35,747 nt of DNA from an uncultured bacterium (GCA_947564525.1 CANOCK010000006.1:1-35747), one strand, 5' to 3'; shown: positions 15,731-24,560, numbered from the stretch's first letter. Notes: generated by a model not told the origin, from the sequence alone. A program made the numbers and translations.

Positions 15731-17425
15731 CTACTTCCCGGCGCGCACCAGCTCCTCGGCCATCTCGCGCAGCTTGAACTTCTGCACCTTCATCGAAGGC
15801 GTCATGGGGAAGTCGTCCACGAAGAACACGCGCTTGGGCACCTTGTACCGCGCGATGCGGGGGATGGCCCATTCGCGCACGCCGTCTTCGGTCAGGTCCT
15901 CGTAGCCGGGGCGCACGCGCAGGAACGCGCCCACGATCTCGCCGTACTTCGCGTCGGGGATGCCCACCACCTGCGCGTCGAGCACGCCCGGGTGCGTCAG
16001 CAGGAAGTTCTCCAGCTCCAGCGGGTAGATGTTCTCGCCGCCGCGGATGATCATGTCCTTGATACGGCCGGTCACACGGTAGTAGCCATCCTCGTCCACC
16101 ATCCCCAGGTCGCCCGAATGCAGGTACCCGTCGGCGTCGATGGCCTCGGCCGTGGCCTCGGGCATCTTGTAGTAGCCCTTCATGACGTTGTAGCCCTTGC
16201 AGCACAGCTCGCCCGGCTCGCCCACGCCGCAGATGTGCCCGTCGGCTGGGTCAATCACGCGCACGTCCACCGGCGGGTGCTTCTTGCCCACCGTCTCGCA
16301 CTTGTGCTCGATGTCGTCGTCGGCCGAGGTCTGCGTGAACACGGGGCTCGTCTCGGTCAGGCCGTAGCAGATGGTGATCTCGGTCATGTTCATGCGGTCC
16401 ATGACCTCGCGCATGGTCTCGGGCGGGCAGGGGCTGCCGGCCATGATGCCCGTGCGCATGTGCGACAGGTCGAACGTGTCGAAGTCGGGGTGGTTCAGCT
16501 CGGCGATGAACATGGTGGGCACGCCGTAGACGGCCGTTGCCTTCTCCTTGGACAGCGCCTGGAGCACCAGCCCCGCGTCGAAGTCCTCCACGATGAGCAT
16601 GGTGGAGCGGTGCGTCAGGTTAGCCATCACGCCCAGCACGCAGCCGAAGCAATGGAAGAACGGCACCGGCAGGCACACGCGGTCCTCGGGCCCGAGCTTC
16701 TGGCCCTCGCCGATGTAGAAGCCGTTGTTCAGGATGTTGCGGTGCGTGAGCATGACGCCCTTCGGGAAGCCCGTGGTGCCACTCGTGTACTGCATCATGA
16801 CCACGTCGTTGTTGTCGAACTGCGCCTGGGCCCACTCCAGGTCGGTGTCGGGCCGGTGCTGGCCCAGCAGCAGCAGCTCGGGCACGCTGTAGAAGCCGCG
16901 GTGCTTCTCGGGGCCCATGTAGATGAGGTTCTTCAGGAAGGGGTACGTCTCGCTGTCGAGGAAGCCGCGCTGCTGCTCGAGCGATTCAGGCACCAGGTCG
17001 CGGATGATCTGCAGGTAGTCCACGTCGCGGTAGGCGTCGATGACGCACAGCGCCTTCATGTCCGACTGCTTCAGCACGTAGTCCAGCTCGTGGCTCTTGT
17101 ACACCGGGTTCACCGTGACCATGACGATGCCCGCCTTGGCGCAGGCGTACATGAACGTCAGCCAGTCAGGGATGTTGCGCGCCCACACGCCCAGGTGGTC
17201 GCCGGGCTTCATGCCGATGGCCATCAGGCCCTTGGCCAGCTGGTCGGTGCGCTCGTCGAAGTCGCGGTAGGTCCAGCGCAGGTCGCGGTCGGGGTACACC
17301 ACGAACTCATGGTCGGGGTCCACGGCCACTTGCTCCTTGAAGTAGGCGCCTATGGTGAGCTCGGAATGCAGCGGGTAGTCCGGGTCGCCCGGGATGGGAC
17401 GAGCTGCCTTTTCCTCTTCGGTCAT
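15731..17425 (-). CDS. AMP-forming acyl-CoA ligase (fatty-acid/aryl-CoA ligase type)
   Basis: 564 residues, ATP-dependent adenylate-forming ligase that activates a carboxylic acid to its CoA thioester. The P-loop motif [11 protein letters not shown] is at residues 213-223, followed by YGLTETSP, then [21 protein letters not shown] with the core Asp/Arg, and [11 protein letters not shown]. The C-terminal catalytic lysine motif reads SMKVQK (Lys546) where relatives usually have TGKIQK. The ATG lies 8 bases after the stop of the XRE-cupin gene, so the two are co-transcribed; it is the last gene before the terminator. XRE-cupin/acyl-CoA ligase pairs recur in anaerobes, and the regulator probably senses a related acid or acyl-CoA. 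Chain length and substrate are unknown. Confidence 0.92.
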   Translation of the reverse strand: MTEEEKAARPIPGDPDYPLHSELTIGAYFKEQVAVDPDHEFVVYPDRDLRWTYRDFDERTDQLAKGLMAIGMKPGDHLGVWARNIPDWLTFMYACAKAGIVMVTVNPVYKSHELDYVLKQSDMKALCVIDAYRDVDYLQIIRDLVPESLEQQRGFLDSETYPFLKNLIYMGPEKHRGFYSVPELLLLGQHRPDTDLEWAQAQFDNNDVVMMQYTSGTTGFPKGVMLTHRNILNNGFYIGEGQKLGPEDRVCLPVPFFHCFGCVLGVMANLTHRSTMLIVEDFDAGLVLQALSKEKATAVYGVPTMFIAELNHPDFDTFDLSHMRTGIMAGSPCPPETMREVMDRMNMTEITICYGLTETSPVFTQTSADDDIEHKCETVGKKHPPVDVRVIDPADGHICGVGEPGELCCKGYNVMKGYYKMPEATAEAIDADGYLHSGDLGMVDEDGYYRVTGRIKDMIIRGGENIYPLELENFLLTHPGVLDAQVVGIPDAKYGEIVGAFLRVRPGYEDLTEDGVREWAIPRIARYKVPKRVFFVDDFPMTPSMKVQKFKLREMAEELVRAGK

Positions 17426-17433
17426 GGCGCCCC

Positions 17434-18015
17434 CTACAGCGGCGTGTAGACGCAGGCAAGGAACTTGGCGTTCTGCCCGTCGTGGGCGCGCACCTGGTGG
17501 GGCACGATGGAGTCGTAGTAGATGCTCTCGCCCGGGTGCAGCACGAAGGTCTCGTTGCCGTACTCGATCTCGATGCAGCCCTCCATGCCGTAGAGCCATT
17601 CCTCGCCCTCGTGGCTGTCCAGCTTGTGCGTGGCCTCGCCGGTGGGCGTCACCGTGATGATGAACGGGTCCATGTGGCGCGACGGGCGCCCCGCCGCCAG
17701 GCTGAAGTAGCTCAGGTCGCCGGCGTCGCGGGCGGTCTGCAGCGTCTTGACGCGTTCGACCTCTTCCATCTGCGCGGCGTCGATGTAGGCCGGCCCGAAC
17801 GACTCGTCGTCGTCCATGAGCGTGCCCAGGCGCACGCCCAGGGCGCGGGTCAGCTTGATGAGCGGAGCCAGGGAGGGCGGCACGTCGCCGGCCTCGAGCT
17901 GCTCGATGACCTCCACCTCGCAGCCGCAGCGGTCGGCCAGGTCCTGGGCGCTCAGATGATGGGCCTCGCGCAGCGTCGTTATCTTCTTGCCGAGCTTGTT
18001 GTCTTCGGTGCTCAA
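17434..18015 (-). CDS. XRE-family regulator with C-terminal cupin domain
   Basis: 193 residues, TTG start 10 bases after AGGAGG. Residues of about 9-63 are a helix-turn-helix ([23 protein letters not shown]). Residues of about 110-190 are a cupin barrel with [12 protein letters not shown] and [17 protein letters not shown], where a small ligand probably binds. The size matches the XRE-cupin family (180-200 residues). It lies 45 bases after the symporter gene and 8 bases before the ligase gene, so it is probably an internal cistron controlling its own operon. A long alternative frame running into the ligase starts from a TTG directly after the Shine-Dalgarno sequence and is not protein-like. 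Confidence 0.9.
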   Translation of the reverse strand: MSTEDNKLGKKITTLREAHHLSAQDLADRCGCEVEVIEQLEAGDVPPSLAPLIKLTRALGVRLGTLMDDDESFGPAYIDAAQMEEVERVKTLQTARDAGDLSYFSLAAGRPSRHMDPFIITVTPTGEATHKLDSHEGEEWLYGMEGCIEIEYGNETFVLHPGESIYYDSIVPHQVRAHDGQNAKFLACVYTPL

Positions 18016-18060
18016 AGCCTCGCAACCTCCTCTGGGACGGGTCCGAATCGCCCTATGATA

Positions 18061-19440
18061 CTACGAGCTGGCCAGCGTAGCGGCCCTTTTCTCCTTGCGG
18101 GCGTAGGCACGCTTCTGGATGGCGTCCACGCACTGGGCCACGGCCGCGTCGCCGGTGACGTTCACCGTGGTGCGCATCATGTCCAGGATGCGGTCGACGC
18201 CCGCCACCAGGGCCACGCCCTCCACGGGCAGCCCCACCGACTGCAGCACCATGGCCAGCATGATCATGCCGCTGCCCGGCACGCCAGCGGTGCCGATGGA
18301 GGCCAGCACGCTGGTCATCACGATGGTGAACTGCTGGCCCAGCGTCAGCTCGATGCCGAACACCTGGGCGATGAACATGGCGCACACGCCCTGGTAGATG
18401 GCGGTGCCGTCCATGTTGATGGTGGCCCCCAGCGGCAGCACGAACGACGTGACCTCTTTGGACACGCCCATCTTCTCGTTGCATTCCATGTTCAGCGGCA
18501 GCGTGCCCACCGACGACGCCGAGGCGAAGGCGAAGCCGATCACCGGCAGCTCGCCCTTGAGGAACTTGAGCGGGCTCTTGCGCGCGAACGCCTTGACGAT
18601 GCCCGAGTACACGAACAGGATCTGGCACGCCATGGCCACGTAGGCCACCACCACCAGCCACAGAAGCGGCATGAGCACATCGGGGCCGTTGTTGGCGATG
18701 ACAGGCGTGATCAGCCCGAACACCCCGAACGGCGCCACCAGGATGATGCCGCGCATGATCTGGATGCACACGTCGGACAGGGCGTTGGTGAGGGCCACCA
18801 CCGGCGCGGCCTTCTTCCCCGCCGCGATGATGCCGAAGCCGAACACCACGGCGATGACGATCACCTGCAGCATGGTGGCGTCGGCCATGGGCTGCACGAA
18901 GTTGGAGGGGAAGATGTTCACGATGGTGTCGATGAACGAAGGCGCGTCAGCTGCCTCGTAGGAGAGGTCGCCGGTATCCATGGTATAGCCGGCGCCCACG
19001 TGCATGACGTTGGCGAACACGAGCCCCAGCGTGACGGCGCAGGCGGTGGTGCCCAGGTAGAACAGCACGGTCTTGCCGCCGATGGCCCCCACCTTCTTCA
19101 CGTCCTCCAGCGACACCACCCCTGCGATGATGGAGAACAGCACCAGCGGCACCACGATCATCTTGATGAGGTTCAGGAAGATGGTGCCGAAGGGCTTGAT
19201 GTAGGTGTCGGCTATCTCCGGCGCCCCTTGCAGTGCCAGGCCCACCAGCACGCCGGCCACCAGCGCGATGAATATCCACGTGGTGAGCGAGAGCCGCTTG
19301 AACCACGGCTTGGGCTTGGGCGCGACGTCGGGCTCGGACGCGGGCTCTGTCGCAAGCGCGGCGCCAGGCTCGCGACCGGGCTCGGGCTCGAGCCCGGTCG
19401 CAGGCGCAAAGGCCTGCGCCCCCTTCTCTTCCTCGGTCAT
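18061..19440 (-). CDS. Dicarboxylate/amino acid:cation symporter (DAACS, GltP-like)
   Basis: 459 residues. After a hydrophilic Pro/Glu-rich N-terminus (1-48) comes the eight-helix, two-hairpin DAACS fold. Hairpin 1 is SASSVGTLPLN (307-317), helix 7 carries NMDGTA (342-347), hairpin 2 is GVPGSGMIMLAM, and helix 8 reads DRILDMMRTTVNVTGD (416-431). Arg423 aligns with the arginine that in GltPh binds the side-chain carboxylate of aspartate, and the Asn and Asp of NVTGD are kept. An acidic substrate (glutamate, aspartate or a C4-dicarboxylate) with sodium or proton coupling is therefore likely. It is separated from citrate synthase by only 6 bases. The N-terminal tail is longer than in most relatives. 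Confidence 0.93.
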   Translation of the reverse strand: MTEEEKGAQAFAPATGLEPEPGREPGAALATEPASEPDVAPKPKPWFKRLSLTTWIFIALVAGVLVGLALQGAPEIADTYIKPFGTIFLNLIKMIVVPLVLFSIIAGVVSLEDVKKVGAIGGKTVLFYLGTTACAVTLGLVFANVMHVGAGYTMDTGDLSYEAADAPSFIDTIVNIFPSNFVQPMADATMLQVIVIAVVFGFGIIAAGKKAAPVVALTNALSDVCIQIMRGIILVAPFGVFGLITPVIANNGPDVLMPLLWLVVVAYVAMACQILFVYSGIVKAFARKSPLKFLKGELPVIGFAFASASSVGTLPLNMECNEKMGVSKEVTSFVLPLGATINMDGTAIYQGVCAMFIAQVFGIELTLGQQFTIVMTSVLASIGTAGVPGSGMIMLAMVLQSVGLPVEGVALVAGVDRILDMMRTTVNVTGDAAVAQCVDAIQKRAYARKEKRAATLASS

Positions 19441-19446
19441 CTCCCT

Positions 19447-20934
19447 CTACCTCTCCTCGATGGGCCGATAGGGGCGGCTGCCCTTGCAGGTGTCCTTGTA
19501 GGCGGGGCGCATGATGCGCTTGCCGCCGACGATCTCCTCGAAGCGATGGGCCGCCCAGCCGGCCATGCGCGCGCAGGCGAACAGCGGCGTGAACAGCTCT
19601 TCGGGGATGCCCATCATCGCGTACACGAAGCCGGTGTACATGTCGATGTTGGCGCAGATGTCCTTGGCGATGCCCCGCTCCGCCAGGATGGCGGGAGCCA
19701 GGCGCTCCACGGTCTGGAGCAGGCGGAACTCCTGCTCGTAGGCGGTGCCACGCGCCAGGTCCTCGGCGAAGCGCTTGCACACCACGGCCCGCGGGTCGCT
19801 CTTGGTGTACACCGCATGGCCCATGCCGTAGATGAGGCCGGTGCGGTCGTAGGCCTGCTTCGACGCCACGCGCCGCAGGTAGGCCGCCACCTCGTCGTCA
19901 TCGGCCCAGTCGCGCACCTCGCGCTTGAGCTCGGTTTGCATGGCGCGCACCTTGTGGTTGGCGCCGCCGTGGCGGTAGCCCTTCAGCGACCCGATGGCCG
20001 CCGCGTAGGTGGAGTAGGGGTCGGTGTCGGCCGAGGACAGCACCCGGGCCGCGAAGGTGGAGTTGTTGCCGCCACCGTGCTCGGCGTGCAGGCACAGCAT
20101 GATGTCGAGCATGCGCGCCTCCTCCGCGGTGAAGCAGCGGTCGGGGCGCAGCATGGACAGGATGGTCTCGGCCGTGGACTGCCCCGGCACGAAGCGATGC
20201 ATGATCATGGAGCCGTGGTTGAACTGCGCCTGCTGGGCGTAGTAGGCCAGCACCATGATGCGCGGCAGGCGCGACAGCAGCGAGAGCGCGGTGTGGATCT
20301 CGTGCTTGGCGTTGCGGTCCTCGGCATGGCCATCGGCAGCGTAGAGCTGCAGCACCGAGCGGGCCAGCATGTTCATGGTATCCGGGGACGGCGCGTGCAT
20401 GAGGGCGCTGGCGGTGAAGCCGTCGGGCAGCTCGCGCTGGGAGTCGATGACCTCCATGAACGCGCCGAGCTCGGCACGGGTGGGCAGGTCCCCCATCAGC
20501 AGCAGGTAGGCCACTTCCTCGAAGTTGAACCGGCGGCCGTCCCCCGGCTCTCCCAGCAGGTCGTACAGATCGTAGCCGCGGAAGCGCAGCGAGCCCTCGT
20601 CGGCCTGCTTCTCGCCGTCGCATATCACGTAGCCGTGGACGTTGGAGATGTTGGTCATGCCCACCACCACGCCGGTGCCGTCGGCGTTGCGCAGCCCGCG
20701 CTTCACGTCGTGGCGCTCGTAGTGGGCCGGATCGATGCGGTTCAGGTCGCGGAAGCTTCCGTAGAGGTTGACCTTGCGGACCTCCTCGGCATCCACCTCG
20801 AAGGGCGTCGTCGGCGTCACGACGCAGGATGCCGGAGGGGGCGTGGGAACAGCGGGGCTGGCGACGACCGCGCCGCCGTCCTGGGCTGCGTCGGCTGCCG
20901 TGATCGGCTGGTCGGGCGTGGGGCTCTCGGGCAT
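19447..20934 (-). CDS. Citrate synthase family protein
   Basis: 495 residues; condenses an acyl-CoA (acetyl- or propionyl-CoA) with oxaloacetate. Catalytic histidines appear as His286 in CLHAEHGGGN and His322 in YRHGGANHK, with GMGHAVYTKSDPR at 370-382 and catalytic Asp431 in NIDMYTGFVYAMMG. Residues 1-45 are an Ala/Pro/Thr-rich extension not seen in most citrate synthases. The ATG is 6 bases after AAAGGTGA. First gene of the operon, directly upstream of the acidic-substrate symporter. Citrate versus 2-methylcitrate synthase activity cannot be settled from sequence; no prpB/prpD or aconitase gene is nearby. In anaerobes it more likely feeds the oxidative branch toward 2-oxoglutarate/glutamate. 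Confidence 0.92.
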   Translation of the reverse strand: MPESPTPDQPITAADAAQDGGAVVASPAVPTPPPASCVVTPTTPFEVDAEEVRKVNLYGSFRDLNRIDPAHYERHDVKRGLRNADGTGVVVGMTNISNVHGYVICDGEKQADEGSLRFRGYDLYDLLGEPGDGRRFNFEEVAYLLLMGDLPTRAELGAFMEVIDSQRELPDGFTASALMHAPSPDTMNMLARSVLQLYAADGHAEDRNAKHEIHTALSLLSRLPRIMVLAYYAQQAQFNHGSMIMHRFVPGQSTAETILSMLRPDRCFTAEEARMLDIMLCLHAEHGGGNNSTFAARVLSSADTDPYSTYAAAIGSLKGYRHGGANHKVRAMQTELKREVRDWADDDEVAAYLRRVASKQAYDRTGLIYGMGHAVYTKSDPRAVVCKRFAEDLARGTAYEQEFRLLQTVERLAPAILAERGIAKDICANIDMYTGFVYAMMGIPEELFTPLFACARMAGWAAHRFEEIVGGKRIMRPAYKDTCKGSRPYRPIEER

Positions 20935-20996
20935 GGGCGCTCACCTTTCTCTTTCATATATATGATAGCGAAAGTGCTGCGGCCAATACCCTGTGG

Positions 20997-21027
20997 TATA
21001 CTTTTCTCACTTTACCACAGTAAAGTG
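20997..21027 (+). promoter_or_regulatory. Putative -10 box and 20-bp palindromic operator of the amino acid ABC operon
   Basis: TATACT at 20997-21002 is a good -10; the matching -35 position is poor. Immediately downstream, at the expected transcription start, lies a perfect palindrome with arms CACTTTAC (21008-21015) and GTAAAGTG (21020-21027) around CACA. A palindrome over the start site is a typical repressor operator. The divergent citrate synthase promoter lies within 70 bases (TTGGCC about 17 bases from an AT run near 20960), so one protein could affect both. The binding protein is not identified. Confidence 0.5.
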
Positions 21028-21085
21028 AATGAGTAACCGGAGGGCGGGGCCGCGCGCCAGCGCCCGTTGCTTAAAGGGAGGCAAC

Positions 21086-21922
21086 ATGAAGAAACGCATC
21101 GTCGCTGCCGTGGCCGTAGGGGCCGCGCTCGCCCTGACCGTGGGCGCGCTGGCTGGCTGCACCAGCAACAACGAGGGCGCCAGCTCCAGCAGCTCGGCCG
21201 CCACCGAAGCGCCGACCACTACCCTCGTCGTCGGCTTCGACAACAGCTACCCGCCCTACGGCTTCATCGGGGACGACGGCTCCTACACCGGCTTCGACCT
21301 CGACCTGGCCACCGAGGTGGCCAACCGCAACGACTGGGGCATCGAGCTCATGCCCATCGACTGGGACGCCAAGGACGCGCTGCTGGGCCAGGGCACGGTC
21401 AACTGCATCTGGAACGGCTTCACCATGGAGGGCCGCGAGGACAACTACACCTTCAGCGAGCCCTACATGCTCAACGAGCAGGTCATCGTGACCAAGGCCG
21501 GCGCGGGCATCGACAGCCTCGAGGGGCTGGCGGGCAAGGTGGTCATCACCCAGATCGACTCCGCCGCCCTCGACGTCCTTGAGGGCGACCAGGCCGAGCT
21601 GGCAGCCACCTTCGGCAAGCTGGACACCATCAGCGACTACAACAACGCGTTCATGCAGCTGGAGGCCGGCACCGTGGACGCCGTGGCCTGCGACCTGTCC
21701 ATCGCCGCCTACCAGATGGCCGCCAACCCCGACGCCTACGTGCAGCTGGAGACGCCGCTGAGCTCCGAGCACTACGCCGTGGGCTTCAAGAAGGGCGACG
21801 AGAGCCTGGTGGGAGCCGTCAACGAGACCTTGAAGGCCATGTACGCTGACGGCACCGTGCAGCAGCTGTGCGAGAAGTACGGCCAGTACGGCCTCAGCTT
21901 CGATAACTGGGTCCTGAAGTAG
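21086..21922 (+). CDS. Polar amino acid ABC transporter substrate-binding lipoprotein
   Basis: 278 residues, ATG preceded by AAAGGGAGG. The lipoprotein signal has lipobox ALAGC with Cys25, then a Ser/Ala/Thr-rich tether to about residue 46. The mature domain is a type-II binding protein of the SBP_bac_3 family: TLVVGFDNSYPPYGF at its start, DGSYTGFDLDLATEVANR, WNGFTMEGREDNYTFSEPYM, and Asp/Gln-rich hinge segments. It binds a polar amino acid, perhaps glutamine or cystine; the sequence does not decide which. It is the first gene of an importer operon with the permease and ATPase that follow, and is separated from them by a terminator that should let it be expressed in excess. Confidence 0.92.
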   Translation: MKKRIVAAVAVGAALALTVGALAGCTSNNEGASSSSSAATEAPTTTLVVGFDNSYPPYGFIGDDGSYTGFDLDLATEVANRNDWGIELMPIDWDAKDALLGQGTVNCIWNGFTMEGREDNYTFSEPYMLNEQVIVTKAGAGIDSLEGLAGKVVITQIDSAALDVLEGDQAELAATFGKLDTISDYNNAFMQLEAGTVDAVACDLSIAAYQMAANPDAYVQLETPLSSEHYAVGFKKGDESLVGAVNETLKAMYADGTVQQLCEKYGQYGLSFDNWVLK

Positions 21923-21945
21923 GCCATCTACCGGCTTCGACGTGC

Positions 21946-21977
21946 GGGCGGAGGCGCTTGGCCTCCGCCCCTTTTTT
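21946..21977 (+). terminator. Intercistronic terminator between binding protein and permease
   Basis: GGGCGGAGGC (21946-21955) pairs perfectly with GCCTCCGCCC (21961-21970) around GCTTG, followed by C and six T residues (21972-21977). This is a full rho-independent terminator inside the operon, 24 bases after the binding-protein stop. Partial read-through would give more binding protein than permease. Confidence 0.85.
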
Positions 21978-21992
21978 GCGAGAGGGCACGAC

Positions 21993-22646
21993 ATGGAATT
22001 CGCAACGATGATGGGGATCCTCGGCGACGGCTTCGTGCTGACCGCCGAGATCTTCGTGGTGACGCTCGTCGGCTCGCTGCCGCTCGGCGTGCTGGTGGCG
22101 CTCGCCCGCATGAGCCGCTTCAAGCCGCTGGCGCTGGTGGCGCGGCTCTACATATCCATCCTGCGCGGCACGCCGCTCATGCTGCAGCTCATGGCCATCA
22201 TGTACGGGCCCTATTACCTGCTCGGCCTCCAGATGGGCACCGACTGGAAGTTCTACTCCTGCGCCATCGGCTTCATCCTGAACTACGCCGCCTACTTCGG
22301 CGAGATCTACCGCAGCGGCATCCAGTCCATCCCCCGCGGCCAGTACGAGGCGGCCAACGTGCTGGGCTACACTCGCGCCCAGACGTTCATGAAGATCGTG
22401 CTGCCCCAGGTCATCAAGCGCATCCTGCCCGCCATGGGCAACGAGATCATCACCTTGGTGAAGGACACGTCCCTGGCCTTCGTGCTGGGCATCATGGAGA
22501 TGTTCACCGCCGCCAAGGCCCTGGCGGCCCGCGAGGTGTCCATGGTCCCCTATGCCATCGCGGCGCTCATATACTGGGTGTTCTGCCTGATCATCGAGAT
22601 GGTGCTGAACCGCGTTGAGAAGCGCCTCGCCTACTACCACGACTAG
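21993..22646 (+). CDS. Amino acid ABC transporter permease (HisM/GlnP family)
   Basis: 217 residues from the ATG at 21993; an upstream in-frame start at 21942 would lie within the terminator stem and is rejected. Five membrane segments are expected. The ATPase-contact (EAA) loop reads GQYEAANVLGYTRAQTFMKIVLPQVIKRILPAMGNE, and the early YISILRGTPLMLQL motif is typical of polar amino acid uptake permeases. The likely complex is a permease homodimer with two GlnQ-like ATPases. The ribosome binding site is weak (AGAGGG), which fits lower expression than the binding protein. The ATPase ATG follows 12 bases after the stop. Confidence 0.92.
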   Translation: MEFATMMGILGDGFVLTAEIFVVTLVGSLPLGVLVALARMSRFKPLALVARLYISILRGTPLMLQLMAIMYGPYYLLGLQMGTDWKFYSCAIGFILNYAAYFGEIYRSGIQSIPRGQYEAANVLGYTRAQTFMKIVLPQVIKRILPAMGNEIITLVKDTSLAFVLGIMEMFTAAKALAAREVSMVPYAIAALIYWVFCLIIEMVLNRVEKRLAYYHD

Positions 22647-22658
22647 GAGGACCCTCTC

Positions 22659-23429
22659 ATGACCCAACCTGTCGTAAGCCTGGAGCACGCCCGCAAGAGC
22701 TTCGGCGGCAACGAGGTGCTCAAGGACCTGTCGCTCACGGTGAACCGGGGCGACGTGCTGGCCGTCATAGGGCCGTCCGGCGGCGGCAAGTCGACGCTGC
22801 TGCGCTGCCTGACCCTACTGGAGACCTTGGACGACGGCGACCTCAGCTATGGCGGCCTACGGGTGGCCGAGAGCATGGAGGGCCGCGCCCGCTACGGCGA
22901 CAAGGCGACCATCGCCCAGGCCAAGACGCGCTTCGGCCTGGTGTTCCAGAGCTTCAACCTGTTCCCCCACTACACCACCCTCAAGAACGTGGCCGACCCG
23001 CTCGTGGCCGTGCAGAAGATACCCAAGGCCGCTGCCGAGGAACGCGCCCGCGAGCTGCTGGCGAAGATGGGGCTGGCCGGCAAGGAGGCCATGGTGCCCT
23101 GCGAGCTGTCAGGCGGGCAGCAGCAGCGCGTCGCCATCGCCCGGGCCCTGGCCATGAACCCCGACGTGCTGTTCTTCGACGAGCCCACCAGCGCGCTGGA
23201 CCCCGAGCTCACTCGCGAGGTGCTGCGGGTCATCCGCGAGCTGGCCGAAGAGCGCATGACCATGGTGATCGTCACCCATGAGATGGCCTTCGCCCGCGAC
23301 GTGGCCGACCGCATCATATTCATGGATGGCGGCCGCGTGGTGGAGCAAGGGGCCGCCGCCGAGCTCATCAACAACCCCCAAGAGGAGCGCACCCGCACCT
23401 TCCTGGCCAACTACCAGCAAGGGGAGTAG
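22659..23429 (+). CDS. Polar amino acid ABC transporter ATPase (GlnQ/HisP family)
   Basis: 256 residues, ATG behind AGGAGG. Walker A is GPSGGGKST (38-46). The Q-loop is FGLVFQSFNLFPHYTTL, the signature LSGGQQQRVAIARAL, Walker B VLFFDEPTSALDPE and the H-loop VTHEM. A 25-residue stretch around AESMEGRARYGDKATIAQAK before the Q-loop is somewhat longer than in GlnQ. It energises the permease encoded just upstream, and is the last gene of the operon. It is convergent with the next gene (24 bases between stops), with no obvious terminator in between. Confidence 0.94.
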   Translation: MTQPVVSLEHARKSFGGNEVLKDLSLTVNRGDVLAVIGPSGGGKSTLLRCLTLLETLDDGDLSYGGLRVAESMEGRARYGDKATIAQAKTRFGLVFQSFNLFPHYTTLKNVADPLVAVQKIPKAAAEERARELLAKMGLAGKEAMVPCELSGGQQQRVAIARALAMNPDVLFFDEPTSALDPELTREVLRVIRELAEERMTMVIVTHEMAFARDVADRIIFMDGGRVVEQGAAAELINNPQEERTRTFLANYQQGE

Positions 23430-23453
23430 CCGGCGGCCACCAGCCCCGCACGC

Positions 23454-24560
23454 TCACAGGTTGCGCAGGCGCTCCACGGAATGCCATTCGGCCAGGGCCG
23501 CTGCCTGGGTGGCGCTCAGGTGCTCCGCAGAGTAGAAGTAGACGTCGCCGTTGCTGGCCTCGGTGCGGCCAATGTCAGCGTAGTCATCGCACCCGGCCGC
23601 CTGCTCGTAGAGCGCCTCCACCGTGGCGGCGTCAAAGGAGAAGGGCTCGTTGGCGAAGCTTTCGATGGCCATGGGCCGCGGGTAGACCCGCGACTCCTCC
23701 CGCACGCAGTAGACGAAGGCCACCAGCGGGTCGTCCTCGGCGGCCAGGAAGGCCCAGCGAGCGTAGGCGCCGGTCATCTCTGCGGTGTCGTAAAGGTAGT
23801 AGCCATAGGCGCCCATGAGGAGGGCCACCCCCTCGCAGCGGATGGGGCGTCGCTGGGGCAGCGCGTCCGGGTCCACCTGCACCAGCACGTACTCCCCGTC
23901 CAGCTCTGCCAGCTCATAGCCCTCGGGCAGCCGCAGCCCCTCGAAGGAGCCCTCGTCGCCAGCATCGTCGGGGCCCACCAGCGTCAGCTGTCCCTCCACC
24001 TCCACCAGCTCGCAGCCGTCCGCCGCAAGGGCACCGCCGGGCGCCTCGAGCGACGGAGCAGGGACGTCACCCGACGACGCGTCCGCTTCGCCAGAGCCGT
24101 CGAGCCGAGAGCCGAGCGCCGTGGACGGGCCAGCCTTGTCGGGCGCTCCCTGCTCCCCGGACCCTTCGCCCAGCGTCCCGGCGCCGGCGCCGCCGATGGC
24201 CGGCGGCACGCCCACCCCGCGGGAGGCGAAGGGCGAGGGGCCCTTGGGCGCCGTCGGCTGCGGGGACGCCAGCGGGTCGCTCGCCAGGAACGAGCCGCCC
24301 TCGTCCGGCCGGCCGTGCTCCTCGTACCAGGCCATGAGGTGGTCGTAGACCATCATCTCCAGGTCCTCGCCGCTCATGTGCTCCGGCACCAAGCCCTGCT
24401 CGGCCCACTGGGCCGGGGTGGACAGCACGCCGGCCGCCGAGGCGGCGGCCACCGCCTCGAACACGGCGGCCAGGGCGTTGTGCTCGGCGATGGCCTGCCG
24501 CTCCTCCTCGCGGCCAGCGGCACCCCGACCGCCGCCCAGACCCTCGGAAGGCGCGCTCAT
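23454..24560 (-). CDS. Unrecognised protein coupled to the NifU-like gene
   Basis: 368 residues. The ATG overlaps the NifU-like stop as ATGA, with AAGGGG upstream, so translation is coupled. Residues 15-95 are helical and acidic (ALAAVFEAVAAASAAGVLSTP, then GEDLEMMVYDHLMAWYEEHG). Residues of about 100-185 are a disordered Pro/Gly/Ser/Ala linker. Residues of about 190-368 form an acidic alpha/beta region with many aromatic residues (LMGAYGYYLYDTAEMTGAYARWAFLAAEDDPLVAFVYCV). No signal peptide, membrane segment or cysteine motif is visible. I recognise no family. The coding call rests on the overlap, the consistent amino acid make-up and the third-position GC bias. It could act with the Fe-S scaffold, but that is context only. 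Confidence 0.75.
   Translation of the reverse strand: MSAPSEGLGGGRGAAGREEERQAIAEHNALAAVFEAVAAASAAGVLSTPAQWAEQGLVPEHMSGEDLEMMVYDHLMAWYEEHGRPDEGGSFLASDPLASPQPTAPKGPSPFASRGVGVPPAIGGAGAGTLGEGSGEQGAPDKAGPSTALGSRLDGSGEADASSGDVPAPSLEAPGGALAADGCELVEVEGQLTLVGPDDAGDEGSFEGLRLPEGYELAELDGEYVLVQVDPDALPQRRPIRCEGVALLMGAYGYYLYDTAEMTGAYARWAFLAAEDDPLVAFVYCVREESRVYPRPMAIESFANEPFSFDAATVEALYEQAAGCDDYADIGRTEASNGDVYFYSAEHLSATQAAALAEWHSVERLRNL

Noticed and set aside
15731-18025. Possible fusion of the XRE-cupin regulator and acyl-CoA ligase
   Set aside because: The long frame is in register only with the ligase; its first 200 residues are out of frame with the HTH-cupin gene and not protein-like. The two genes are separate, 8 bases apart.
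17482-21036. 1184-residue plus-strand open frame
   Set aside because: It runs antisense across four well-supported genes (ligase regulator, symporter, citrate synthase) and its translation is His/Gly/Val/Asp-rich shadow composition typical of GC-rich DNA.
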